The notes below the pieces were generated by a model. The model was not told the origin of the DNA and did not search any database. It was given only the letters and a program-made list of their open reading frames with translations. DNA of 40,782 nucleotides, taken from the IMG/VR virus record IMGVR_UViG_3300048999_000045, positions 1 through 40,782 of that record; one strand, 5' to 3'. A program made the position numbers and the translations under genes. Source of the DNA: a virus. Below are positions 25,565-32,476 of this stretch, one piece after another (positions within the stretch are counted from its first letter, which is position 1; every line of letters starts with the position of its first letter).

Positions 25565-25579
25565 GTTGAAGGTATTATA
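25550..25579 (+). promoter_or_regulatory. divergent overlapping promoters between late block and rightward genes
   Basis: On the plus strand TTGATC (25550-25555) and TATTAT (25573-25578) are 17 bases apart, a good sigma70-like promoter for the gene at 25609. On the minus strand the same place holds a perfect TATAAT (25574-25579) in front of the terminase small subunit, but no TTGACA-like -35 box. The two -10 boxes share the same bases, so the two directions should exclude each other. This suggests a switch between late and non-late transcription. Confidence 0.55.
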
Positions 25580-25608
25580 TGCTCATTCCCCATAACGAGG
25601 AGCGACAC

Positions 25609-26334
25609 ATGGTAAGGACAAGAAAATCCCATGATAGTGGTAAAGAGGAAGTGAAGTCCTCACGCGGGAACCTTAAGCCTGCGTACTCAGGCAAGGTCGG
25701 TGGGAACAAGCTCGTAGTATACGCGGATCTGCAACGTGAGGGTGATCCTTATGCGCGGGTGCTTGTTCTGAACTTCGCAGCCGAGTATGCGGCGCGCTAC
25801 TTCATCGACTTGCTCATTAAAGACGACACGTGGGAGTGGACTGATCCCCTGGGTTCACGCAAAGCGATCAGGACCACAGGTGGAACTCGGATCTCCATGT
25901 TTGGTGATGACCTCAAGCGATTACTCGAATATAAGATGTCGCCCGACGAGCGATCCTGGGAAGATGAGCTTATCAAGCAGAATACTCTGCGATTTAAGTA
26001 TGGTACTCACGAGGCAGCGAAGAAAGATGATAACCAGGAACACGCACACGGAACCACTGAGACACTTAGTGACGGTGGAACCAAAAAGACCAAGTCTAAG
26101 CGAGGCGGAGCTCGAGCTCCTAAAGAACCTAAAGTCAAGGTTGATAAATCAGACTTCGTCTCAGCAATCGACATCGCCAAAGAACTCAAGCTCGAAGGAC
26201 GAGAAGTCCGAGTAGCCTTGCGAGCATCCGGGATGGTGAAACCCGACATCGGTTGGATGTGGCCCAAGGACAGTAAAGAATTGAAGGCCGCTCGCAAGGC
26301 GATCGAGGCTAACTTGAAGAAAGCTAAGAAGTGA
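25609..26334 (+). CDS. basic DNA-binding-like protein of unknown function
   Basis: 241 residues from the ATG at 25609, chosen because GAGGAG sits 6 bases before it; a longer reading frame from 25579 contains the site itself. The first 140 residues are mixed alpha/beta with no recognised family. A Lys/Gly-rich linker (about 150-190) leads to a C-terminal helical domain: SAIDIAKELKLEGREVRVAL followed by ASGMVKPDIGWMW, a small helix-turn-helix-like module with conserved Gly-Trp-x-Trp seen at the ends of various phage proteins, and a Lys-rich tail. It is the first rightward gene across the divergent promoter. A role in DNA binding or transcription control is plausible, but unproven. Confidence 0.55.
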   Translation: MVRTRKSHDSGKEEVKSSRGNLKPAYSGKVGGNKLVVYADLQREGDPYARVLVLNFAAEYAARYFIDLLIKDDTWEWTDPLGSRKAIRTTGGTRISMFGDDLKRLLEYKMSPDERSWEDELIKQNTLRFKYGTHEAAKKDDNQEHAHGTTETLSDGGTKKTKSKRGGARAPKEPKVKVDKSDFVSAIDIAKELKLEGREVRVALRASGMVKPDIGWMWPKDSKELKAARKAIEANLKKAKK

Positions 26335-26543
26335 CTAAAGACGAAGTCGAGGAGATGCTTCGTGAACAATGGGGCAAGGGCTACAAGATCAAGATTAAGG
26401 AAGTCATCAAGAAGACTAGCTGGGAAGCCATGATAATCTTGTATAAGGTCACCTGCATCCGTGACGGTATGACTGAGTACCGTGTAAAGGGATGGGGAAC
26501 TGCATCAGCAGGGTGGGATTGTGTTACTCGTCGCAGGTGGTAG
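26331..26543 (+). CDS. small basic hypothetical protein
   Basis: 70 residues from a GTG that overlaps the upstream stop by 4 bases (GTGA). It is basic and has no Cys-rich or membrane motif: an N-terminal amphipathic helix (TKDEVEEMLREQWGKG) and two beta strands (SWEAMIILYKVTCI). Translation should be coupled to the gene at 25609. It ends just before a terminator hairpin. I recognise no family. Confidence 0.55.
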   Translation: MTKDEVEEMLREQWGKGYKIKIKEVIKKTSWEAMIILYKVTCIRDGMTEYRVKGWGTASAGWDCVTRRRW

Positions 26544-26547
26544 AAAA

Positions 26548-26582
26548 AAGGCCGACGTCCGGGGGCATGGACGCCGACCTTT
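26548..26582. terminator. bidirectional terminator
   Basis: GGCCGACGTCC and GGACGCCGACC form an 11-base-pair stem (with two G-U pairs on one strand) around an 8-base loop, with A-tracts before and T-tracts after (AAAAAA to the left, TTTCTC to the right). It lies between converging genes and would end transcripts from both sides. Confidence 0.75.
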
Positions 26583-26604
26583 CTCCGTCCCTCCGAAGGA
26601 AGGA

Positions 26605-27075
26605 CTAGATGCGGACTCCCGAGCGAGAGGAGTTGTCGGTGCCAACGGAGTCGACATGGCCCGACGCGTCTTCCTGCACACCGTTCATCGCGGCGTCATG
26701 GGAACCCGGAGGAGCATAGGCAACGTTGCCGTGATCGTTCCGAACAACGCCGGCCGGATCGGGACCAACCGCGGCGCCAGCCACGATCTTCTCGGCCGCT
26801 TCCTGAGCAGCAGGCGAGTCGTCTTGCGTTCCGGGATCGGTCACGTCCCCAACGGGAAGTTCCGTCGAAGCAACGTGGCGATCTTCCGTATCGCCTTGCG
26901 ACTCGTCGAGAATGGCGGTCGGCTTGTGGGCGTCGTCGGCCGGAATTTCACCACCGCCACCTTCGCCGTCATTGCCTGTCCTCTCCGAGGCCGCAATCTC
27001 TTCGGCCGATGGATTGTCCTTGTCGACCGCTGCCTGATCGGCCTTGGCGTTCGGCTGTGCTCCAAATGTACTCAT
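26605..27075 (-). CDS. acidic disordered protein, unknown function
   Basis: 156 residues, rich in Asp, Glu, Gly, Ala and Pro with few hydrophobic residues and no Cys or Trp. It reads as intrinsically disordered from end to end. A GGAG site precedes the ATG by 7 bases and a promoter-like pair (CGTCAA 27162-27167 and AATGTA 27139-27144, read on the minus strand) lies upstream. It is a stand-alone leftward gene between two rightward ones. It could be a DNA-mimic or a virion-internal protein; this is speculation based on charge and isolation. Confidence 0.5.
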   Translation of the reverse strand: MSTFGAQPNAKADQAAVDKDNPSAEEIAASERTGNDGEGGGGEIPADDAHKPTAILDESQGDTEDRHVASTELPVGDVTDPGTQDDSPAAQEAAEKIVAGAAVGPDPAGVVRNDHGNVAYAPPGSHDAAMNGVQEDASGHVDSVGTDNSSRSGVRI

Positions 27076-27138
27076 GTCAAATCTCCTTGGATCGATCCCT
27101 CAAATGCCACAACGCTCGTCAGCGTAAATGGTTCCACC

Positions 27139-27167
27139 AATGTAACATCGCATAGGAACACCGTCAA
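27139..27167 (-). promoter_or_regulatory. sigma70-like promoter for the acidic protein gene
   Basis: Read on the minus strand: TTGACG (27162-27167), 17-base spacer, TACATT (27139-27144). That is 5 of 6 and 4 of 6 matches to the consensus. The transcript would start at about 27132 and run into the gene at 27075. The -35 box overlaps the start codon of the rightward gene at 27167, so the two directions may interfere. Confidence 0.4.
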
Positions 27168-27409
27168 TGGCTAAAGAGAAACGGGATAAACCTCCTCCCG
27201 GTGGCTGGCTCGGCCCACCACGAACGACGGGACTTAAAGGACTACGAGAAGCAGTTTCATCTAAGAAGGGAAAATGGAAATGGAAGGAAATACCACAGAA
27301 GGCCAAGGATCGACGGCTTCGCAAGGAGTGGGACCGTCGGATGGCCAAGGCGGACGCGAAGGGGAAGTGGCACTTTCCGTGGCCTCCGAAGGATTTGCAA
27401 GGATCGTAG
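27167..27409 (+). CDS. small basic protein overlapping the ThyX gene
   Basis: 80 residues, very basic (Lys, Arg and Trp-rich: KGKWKWKEI, KEWDRRMAK), with many Gly and Pro near the start. AGGAAC precedes the ATG. The gene overlaps the next gene in another frame by 136 bases, which suggests that the start of the ThyX-like gene may be further downstream. No family is recognised. A DNA- or RNA-binding role would fit the charge but is unproven. Confidence 0.45.
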   Translation: MAKEKRDKPPPGGWLGPPRTTGLKGLREAVSSKKGKWKWKEIPQKAKDRRLRKEWDRRMAKADAKGKWHFPWPPKDLQGS

Positions 27410-28239
27410 CAGACAGCATAAGTCCACAGGGCATCCGGATCACGACGTTCCACCTTCGATACTGGCGAGCGATCCACGCAGAGTTGATGACGCACCGGGT
27501 CTTTAGCAGGAATGCTCGATCTAGTCGTGCGGTTCCGTCTAAAGTTCTCTTGACAGAGCCTATCTTCATTCCGGTGTTTGGTATGAATAAGCCGGGCATG
27601 CAATCGGACATCACGGCTCCCGAAGAACTTCAGATGAAGTGGCGCAACGAGTGGCAGGATCTTGCCGCGGTCTGTCGAGACTATGTCGAGCGGTGGTCGG
27701 GAGAGGGAATGCACAAGCAGCATGCTAATCGACCGCTGGAGTGGTTCGGGTGGATCGACGTCCTAGTGACCTCCACTTACTGGGAGAACTTCTGGACGTT
27801 GAGGATCAGTGAATATGCACAACCGGAGTTCGACGAGTTGGCCAAGCAGATGAAATATCAGATGAGGTGGTGTTCTACTCCTCGTCTACTTCAACCGGGT
27901 GAGTGGCATCTACCCTACATCACTGGGGAGGAAAGAAACTCAGAGTATCCTATTCCGCTCGAGGATCTGCTGAAGATCTCCACAGCTCGATGTGCGAGGC
28001 TGTCCTACAAGCCGTTCGACGGTAACGCAGACTATGACGCCGAGGTCTCACGTTATGAGAAACTAGTCGTCAGTAGTCCCGTTCACGCATCGCCTGCTGA
28101 GCATCAGGCTACTCCGGACACCTTTACCCATACACTAGGCGGAGGTTGGGACCATCCAGGACAGCACGGCAACTTTTTGGGTTGGCGCCAACACAGGAAG
28201 ATGATCCCGGGTGAAGCAATTATGGAGACTACTCGGTGA
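27274..28239 (+). CDS. thyX: FAD-dependent thymidylate synthase, ThyX-like
   Basis: A 321-residue reading frame. ThyX makes dTMP from dUMP with FAD, serving phage DNA synthesis. The family signature R-H-R-x7-S is present as THR-x7-S (Thr73-His74-Arg75, Ser83) followed by RAVP; the first Arg is replaced by Thr. The C-terminal half has TARCARLSYKPF, and the VHASPAEHQATPD segment near 280 is common in phage ThyX-like proteins. The first 30 residues are low-complexity (TEGQGSTASQGVG, then PSDGQGGREG), so the true start may be GTG at 27367 (Val32) rather than ATG 27274. The stop overlaps the next gene start by 4 bases. Confidence 0.8.
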   Translation: MEMEGNTTEGQGSTASQGVGPSDGQGGREGEVALSVASEGFARIVADSISPQGIRITTFHLRYWRAIHAELMTHRVFSRNARSSRAVPSKVLLTEPIFIPVFGMNKPGMQSDITAPEELQMKWRNEWQDLAAVCRDYVERWSGEGMHKQHANRPLEWFGWIDVLVTSTYWENFWTLRISEYAQPEFDELAKQMKYQMRWCSTPRLLQPGEWHLPYITGEERNSEYPIPLEDLLKISTARCARLSYKPFDGNADYDAEVSRYEKLVVSSPVHASPAEHQATPDTFTHTLGGGWDHPGQHGNFLGWRQHRKMIPGEAIMETTR

Positions 28240-28733
28240 CCTCTGAAGCCGGGATCAGCTCGGACAAGAAATATCGCTGGTGGTTGTTCAGGTGTTGGGC
28301 GGCTCATCTGCCGCTCATCATCTGGATCATGATGAACCCGAGCACAGCAGATCACCAGAAGAATGACCCGACTATCCTGAAGATCATTCGCTACTCCACG
28401 AAGTGGGGATACGGTGCGGTGCTCGTGCTGAACATCTATGCCTTCAGAACCTCTCGACCCGAGAACCTTCCACGGGTCATGCGAGAAGCTGTGGGCAGAG
28501 CGAATGATTGGTGGATCCGCACGATCTTTAAATTTGCGATGCGGAACAAGGTCCCCGTCGTCTGTGCGTGGGGAGTGAAGCATAAGGACCGCGGGGATTG
28601 GGTAAGGATTGCAGCAGACGAAGCTGGCCTGCATCTGATGTGTTTGGAGCTCGCTCTGAACGCCGAACCCAAGCACCCGCGGTTTCTATCGGAAGATTTG
28701 CGTCCCCGACCTCTCCAGTCTAAGAGACGCTAA
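28236..28733 (+). CDS. DUF1643 family protein
   Basis: 165 residues from a GTG that overlaps the ThyX stop (GTGA). The LIIWIMMNPSTADHQKNDPT stretch is the DUF1643 hallmark. The rest of the family core follows, with GYGAVLVLNIYAFR and a CAWGVKH motif near residue 112. DUF1643 proteins are short, widespread in phages and bacteria, and of unknown biochemical function. The conserved Asn, Thr and Asp residues suggest a ligand-binding pocket. Coupled to ThyX, it may act in nucleotide or base metabolism; that is inference from neighbours. Confidence 0.75.
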   Translation: MTSEAGISSDKKYRWWLFRCWAAHLPLIIWIMMNPSTADHQKNDPTILKIIRYSTKWGYGAVLVLNIYAFRTSRPENLPRVMREAVGRANDWWIRTIFKFAMRNKVPVVCAWGVKHKDRGDWVRIAADEAGLHLMCLELALNAEPKHPRFLSEDLRPRPLQSKRR

Positions 28734-28741
28734 ACCCATTG

Positions 28742-29038
28742 TCAACCTCTTTTGTTGATCCCGAGCTGGAGGATGACCTTTATCTCGGTCATACAGGTGT
28801 GGATCTGTCGAGAAAGCTCGGTGTTCTCGCGTATTGCTTCGGTCAGCATTACTATACTCATGTTGTCCATCAGTGAAGCACCCACGATGGGAACTGTTGC
28901 CGGCAAACGATCCGCCTCAACCTTTTTGTAGCCTTTTCTGAACCCGAATGCTGTGGCTGCCCCAGTAACTATGAACGTGGCGGCAGCCGCAGCAGCAACA
29001 TTCCAGTCAAGGTTAGCGACTGCCGAAATTATGAACAT
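28742..29038 (-). CDS. small membrane protein with cytoplasmic tail
   Basis: 98 residues from ATG 29036-29038, with GAGGGG before it; an in-frame ATG 66 bases upstream lies deep in the neighbouring gene. One strongly hydrophobic segment (about 6-32, AAAAAATFIVTGAATAFGF) is followed by a charged tail with a helix (NMSIVMLTEAIRENTELSRQ). It is translated after the gene at 29013. A phage membrane protein of unknown role; a superinfection-exclusion or lysis-control task is only a guess. Confidence 0.5.
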   Translation of the reverse strand: MFIISAVANLDWNVAAAAAATFIVTGAATAFGFRKGYKKVEADRLPATVPIVGASLMDNMSIVMLTEAIRENTELSRQIHTCMTEIKVILQLGINKRG

Positions 29039-29501
29039 TCGATTGCCCCTCAGCAACAGGAGTGAGCTCACGCAGTCTCTTGGTCGCTTCTGCTTCGACA
29101 ACATCTGCAGCCGAGCGGAATGAGGAGTAGATGTCTGCGATCATGTGCCACCCGTAGATAACGAGACCGAGCACCGCTCCTGATCGGAAGAGGCCGGCGG
29201 CAATGAAGAACCACACGCATACCGACAAGAATGATGCAACCAGTCTTATCTGCGGTGTTCGGAACCAGAAACCATTGATGGCTAACGCAGCCAGTCTCCC
29301 GATGCCCATGATGAAGGCAAACATTCCCCACACAGGCTGAGGTGCCCAGTTGGACATGGACTGAAAGAAGGGCTGGTACTGTGGTTGAGTGAATAGGCCG
29401 GGTAGGAGAAGAACGACACTTCCCCACACGGCGAGACAAGAAGCACTCCACCATTCGATAGCTCGAACTTCGAAGTGTCGCTTCATCTCGACTATAATCA
29501 T
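29013..29501 (-). CDS. multi-pass membrane protein, unknown
   Basis: 162 residues from the ATG at 29499-29501 (weak GGGAAG before it; ATG at 29513 also possible). Four hydrophobic segments are visible: about 19-37, 54-72, 83-108 and 110-125, with short loops and a charged C-terminal tail (AADVVEAEATKRLRELTPVA). It overlaps the next small membrane gene by 26 bases. No catalytic residues stand out. It is paired with 28742-29038, so the two may form one inner-membrane complex. I do not recognise a family with confidence. Confidence 0.55.
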   Translation of the reverse strand: MIIVEMKRHFEVRAIEWWSASCLAVWGSVVLLLPGLFTQPQYQPFFQSMSNWAPQPVWGMFAFIMGIGRLAALAINGFWFRTPQIRLVASFLSVCVWFFIAAGLFRSGAVLGLVIYGWHMIADIYSSFRSAADVVEAEATKRLRELTPVAEGQSNVHNFGSR

Positions 29502-29627
29502 GTTACTTCCCATTGTTCAAAGCGCCCACCCCGCGAACGTGAAACCAATGGCTTATTTATACAAGCCAGGTGTTTAAGAGATTGCGCTCGCGTGATATGA
29601 TAGGCATTCTATGCCATAGGAGGAAGC

Positions 29628-30014
29628 ATGTTTGCCTTTTCGGATAAAGACTGGCCGGGGATTGCCAAGATGGTTGAAGAATGCGGTGAGCTCACGGAGG
29701 TTCTGCCGCTGGTCATTCTACTTAGCGCTGTGGGTCGATTGACCCAGACGCAAGGTAAGCTGATGATGATCCAAGGTGGCACCGATCACTGGTCAGGGGA
29801 CCTGCGTAAGGCTATGGTCCAGGAGATGGCCGACGTAAGAGCGGCGATAGAGTTCGTGGCAGAGCATAACCTGAGCAAGCGTGAGCGCAAGACCATCACT
29901 ACCCGAGTGCAGAAGAAGCTGCAACGCTTCGAGAAATGGCATAAGGGCGCACAAGTTCAGCAGCGGGTCGCACGAAATCAATCCAAGGCGAAAACACGCA
30001 AGCGCAACGCATGA
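29628..30014 (+). CDS. MazG-like nucleotide pyrophosphohydrolase
   Basis: 128 residues. The MazG metal-binding pattern is seen as Glu17/Glu18-x2-Glu21 in VEECGELTEVL and Glu66-x2-Asp69 in VQEMADVRAAIEF. The spacing between the two halves (about 44 residues) is longer than in classic MazG because of an insert with DHWSGDLR, a variant common in phages. Family members cleave nucleoside triphosphates to monophosphates and pyrophosphate; phage versions may alter nucleotide pools or the host (p)ppGpp response. A strong AGGAGG lies 4 bases before the ATG, with a small GGCAT-TCT-ATGCC hairpin just upstream. The C-terminus is Lys/Arg-rich. Confidence 0.75.
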   Translation: MFAFSDKDWPGIAKMVEECGELTEVLPLVILLSAVGRLTQTQGKLMMIQGGTDHWSGDLRKAMVQEMADVRAAIEFVAEHNLSKRERKTITTRVQKKLQRFEKWHKGAQVQQRVARNQSKAKTRKRNA

Positions 30015-30101
30015 TTGCGCGTCGATGACCTCACAAACACGCCTGAGGCATCCGAAATCGACGATATGGATGTCTTAGAAGCAGCGTTGAACGTGCATTG
30101 A
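30015..30101 (+). other. open frame directly after the MazG stop (readthrough or lost extension)
   Basis: The TGA at 30012-30014 is followed in the same frame by 28 sense codons before TGA 30099-30101. They encode an acidic, natural-looking peptide (RVDDLTNTPEASEIDDMDVL). Chance open frames of this size are common, but the composition is protein-like and matches no other frame. It may be a readthrough extension, a truncated former C-terminus or a tiny gene from TTG. No ribosome binding site is clear. Confidence 0.35.
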
Positions 30102-30132
30102 TCGATGACGCGTCATTGAAGGTTCAACGACC
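30084..30132. repeat. palindrome nested in an inverted repeat
   Basis: ATGACGCGTCAT is a perfect 12-base palindrome at about 30105-30116 (near the end of the MazG region), inside a wider inverted repeat GTTGAAC (30085-30091) and GTTCAAC (30122-30128). It lies at the convergence of the rightward MazG gene and the leftward gene at 30124. It could be a dimer binding site for a regulator or part of a terminator structure. Nothing else is visible in this 100-base gap. Confidence 0.4.
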
Positions 30133-30573
30133 TCGGGCGTCTTCAGTCAATTCCTTGTGAGCGTCAGGATTGTTCCAGATCCGAAGCTGCTCATCGCGGT
30201 GTGCTCTGAATAGAAAACCATACCATACCCGATCACCACGCTCAAAGGAACGACACGGGTAGAAGCTGGTCTGTGGAGGCCTAGGATCCTTGGGAACCGA
30301 TAACCAATAAGGCGCTGGTTCTTTATAGGCATCGTTCATGATCTTGTTAGCGGCGATCCTTATGCTGTTCAGACCTAACCACTCAAAGTTATTCGGGTCA
30401 TGCCACTTAGCAGCTCGAGGTGCTTCCTTCTTCTTGCTCGAGACTTCGCCGCCATCCCTCAGGCGCTTACGTTCTGCACGTCGCTCTGCAGACCTCAGCT
30501 TCTTCAGTCGAACTCGCTCGAACGGATCGAGCTTCTTGGTCTTCTCCCGCTCTTTACGACTGCGACGCGCCAT
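30124..30573 (-). CDS. basic protein with helical N-terminus, unknown
   Basis: 149 residues. The first 55 are extremely Lys/Arg-rich (RKEREKTKKLDPFERVRLKK), in a helical, likely nucleic-acid-contacting pattern; the second half is a folded domain (HDPNNFEWLGLNSIRIAANK; WYGFLFRAHRDEQLRIW). It begins inside the last 20 bases of the upstream gene, so translation is coupled. I recognise no family. Confidence 0.5.
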   Translation of the reverse strand: MARRSRKEREKTKKLDPFERVRLKKLRSAERRAERKRLRDGGEVSSKKKEAPRAAKWHDPNNFEWLGLNSIRIAANKIMNDAYKEPAPYWLSVPKDPRPPQTSFYPCRSFERGDRVWYGFLFRAHRDEQLRIWNNPDAHKELTEDARGR

Positions 30574-31033
30574 TGCTCACCTGAATGTGGTTTGTCTCCC
30601 GCGGAGCATTGTAGCGGTCGATGTCCTTGAGCCAATTCCTGAACCCAAGGGTCTTGGTCTGGCCTTGATAGCCACAGACCATGTCGAACTTGCCTTCTTC
30701 CCGATGTTCCCACAGCTGAACATAGACCGACACGGGTTCCATGCTCAATCCGACAAGTCCATTCTTGATGGAAGGAATGTCGAGTCCGGCGATAGTGAAG
30801 TCACCCAGACCAAGTTTTGACCTGTTGCTCATGCTGATCTTCTCAACTGTAACGTAACAGCGAAAACGAGCGAGCGGCACCGCAACGGAGAGAATGTCGG
30901 TGCAGATCTTCAATGCTTCCTGATCCAACTCTTGGTTGTCAGACAACTTGAGTTGCTTGCTCATGGTAGCATCCTCGGCCATGGTGACACGGGCAGCCGA
31001 TAGAACCCGCTGCAATGCTTCTGATGCTAACAC
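30554..31033 (-). CDS. hypothetical protein
   Basis: 159 residues from a GTG with AGGAGA 7 bases upstream. The N-terminal 45 residues are helical, the remainder alternates hydrophobic and polar residues (KICTDILSVAVPLARF; SVYVQLWEHREEGK) as in a beta-rich fold. It has three Cys and no membrane segment. It overlaps the next gene by 20 bases. Operon position next to ligase-group genes suggests early expression. Function unknown. Confidence 0.5.
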   Translation of the reverse strand: MLASEALQRVLSAARVTMAEDATMSKQLKLSDNQELDQEALKICTDILSVAVPLARFRCYVTVEKISMSNRSKLGLGDFTIAGLDIPSIKNGLVGLSMEPVSVYVQLWEHREEGKFDMVCGYQGQTKTLGFRNWLKDIDRYNAPRETNHIQVSNGASQS

Positions 31034-31042
31034 TGTCTTCTC

Positions 31043-31354
31043 CTATCTGAATATGTCGGCGATACGGCGCAGGTTGTCGCAATCGCCGTTGAAGGTGTCG
31101 TTCTGATCCTGCAGGTCGCGCACAAGCAGCTGTGCGTCGTGATCGTCAGGTTCCTCGACGTTCATCCTGCTCATGAGCTCCTCGTTCTGCAGCGAGCGTC
31201 GATCCTGCATCTCTGCATGTGTCTCGAGGATCGCGCAAACCTGAGCCTTGTCCTCGGCGGTCATCATCACCATCTGCATGTTGGGTCTCCGTTGCAATTC
31301 GATGATGTCATTATGCGACAAAGACACACCGGGAGCAACTGGATCATTCTGCAT
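31043..31354 (-). CDS. small acidic helical protein
   Basis: 103 residues from ATG 31352-31354, with GGAGTGGG before it. The longer reading frame upstream is Arg/Ser-rich out-of-frame sequence from the ligase gene and is rejected. The protein is helical and acidic, with MTAEDKAQVCAILETHAEM and AQLLVRDLQDQNDTFNG. It overlaps the ligase stop by 11 bases. No family recognised. Confidence 0.5.
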   Translation of the reverse strand: MQNDPVAPGVSLSHNDIIELQRRPNMQMVMMTAEDKAQVCAILETHAEMQDRRSLQNEELMSRMNVEEPDDHDAQLLVRDLQDQNDTFNGDCDNLRRIADIFR

Positions 31355-32267
31355 AATCCCACTCCGGCCTGAAGTCGATGAACTCGCGAAAGTTCGGATG
31401 GCGAGGCTTATCCTTCTCACCCATCTTCTGCTTCTTGTAACGAACGAGCTTTCCTTTGAGAACATGAGGGTCTCGCTCGATGAGTTTCCACAGTTCGGTC
31501 CGTTGCCTAGCAGTAAAGCCTCCACCGACACGGACCTCGACCTTAGTTGAGCAATCCTCCAGGATAAAGCCTCCGAGAGTTCCCTTAGGTTTCTTGCCAT
31601 CCTTGGCCGACGAGCGTTTGAGCTTGCCTGTTGCTTCTCGCTTGGCTTCATTGGTATTCTCCATCTCCTCAAACCATCCCTTGATGCGTCCCTCTGCATC
31701 GATAAATGGCTTGTACTTGAGCATGAACTGTTCTCTCAGCGTGGACTTACCTTCTTTATATGGTCCATGAAGGGATCGAGTAATAATACCTTCGTATCCC
31801 TTCGCAAGACATCGCTCAGCATATCGCTCAAGCTCGTCGGGCGTGGATAGGAGGCGGTGTCGTAGAAACCTGACTCGGTCATGACCAAGCTGGGTAACGA
31901 TCTGGTGGGCGAGTTCCAGACGGTCTCCAAAGCCGTAACCAAGCTGTGGGGTATCGAAGACCCACAAAGTGAAGTCGGGCTTGCCTTGGCTATTCGTGAC
32001 GCCTGATGAAGTCCGTTGAAGAACTCCAGGTCCTCTTTTCTCCCCGACAACAAGTTCTCCGTCCAGGAGCGGATGTGGATCCTTAAAAAGTCCAGAGAGC
32101 TCAGCTCGGACGAAGGGATTGCGATAGGGCCCCAACCTGCTGGTAAGAGGTTGCCTCCCGACAAGGCAACGGAAGCCATCCACCTTCGGCGAGCCATAGC
32201 ACGGAAGTTGAACTTGCGAGAGGTCATCGAGAGCTACTCCCTTCATCGGACGCTTAATCATAACCAC
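31344..32267 (-). CDS. ATP-dependent DNA ligase
   Basis: 307 residues, close in size to T7-type ligases. It seals nicks in phage DNA via an AMP-lysine intermediate. Motif I is SPKVDGFR (active-site Lys28), motif III LLDGELVVG, motif IV KGYEGIITR and motif V LKYKPF, and the C-terminal half forms the OB-fold domain (GGFILEDCSTKVEVRVGGGF; RTELWKLIERDP). The start overlaps the upstream small membrane gene by 10 bases. The gene lies in the early leftward group, as expected for DNA metabolism. Confidence 0.9.
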   Translation of the reverse strand: MVMIKRPMKGVALDDLSQVQLPCYGSPKVDGFRCLVGRQPLTSRLGPYRNPFVRAELSGLFKDPHPLLDGELVVGEKRGPGVLQRTSSGVTNSQGKPDFTLWVFDTPQLGYGFGDRLELAHQIVTQLGHDRVRFLRHRLLSTPDELERYAERCLAKGYEGIITRSLHGPYKEGKSTLREQFMLKYKPFIDAEGRIKGWFEEMENTNEAKREATGKLKRSSAKDGKKPKGTLGGFILEDCSTKVEVRVGGGFTARQRTELWKLIERDPHVLKGKLVRYKKQKMGEKDKPRHPNFREFIDFRPEWDYAE

Positions 32268-32476
32268 CTCACGATGCCGATGATATTCGAGACGGTAAAC
32301 CCCAGGTTCAGAAACACGAGAGGCTTGCTATCATCGAGGCTTGCTGCAACATATCCCAAGATCGATCCACCAAGCATCAGCATGTAGCAGTAGGGAGGAT
32401 CAACCCATCGTAACGCCATCAGGTAAACACCCAATAGCTGAAGAATGGTTGCTAACCACCAAGTGCTCTTAGTCAT
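32258..32476 (-). CDS. small three-helix membrane protein
   Basis: 72 residues with three hydrophobic segments (about 5-22, 30-45 and 51-70). No charged signature or catalytic residue is visible. It overlaps the gene on either side (8 and 10 bases), so its translation is coupled to the ligase. No family is recognised. It could be a host-membrane or transport-modifying protein; this is not shown by the sequence. Confidence 0.5.
   Translation of the reverse strand: MTKSTWWLATILQLLGVYLMALRWVDPPYCYMLMLGGSILGYVAASLDDSKPLVFLNLGFTVSNIIGIVRWL

Noticed and set aside
26521-27174. 217-codon rightward frame opposite the acidic gene
   Set aside because: Contains the bidirectional terminator and lies in mirror orientation to a gene with good start signals.
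27100-27723. 207-codon leftward frame opposite ThyX
   Set aside because: His/Arg/Ser-rich mirror of the ThyX gene.
28721-28743. TTGACA-like sequence on the minus strand at the end of the DUF1643 gene
   Set aside because: Would fire antisense into rightward genes with no leftward gene downstream; -10 match is weak, so it is probably chance.
31355-31699. Upstream extension of the 103-residue gene
   Set aside because: Arg/Ser-rich sequence from the wrong frame of the ligase gene; a ribosome binding site precedes the inner ATG.
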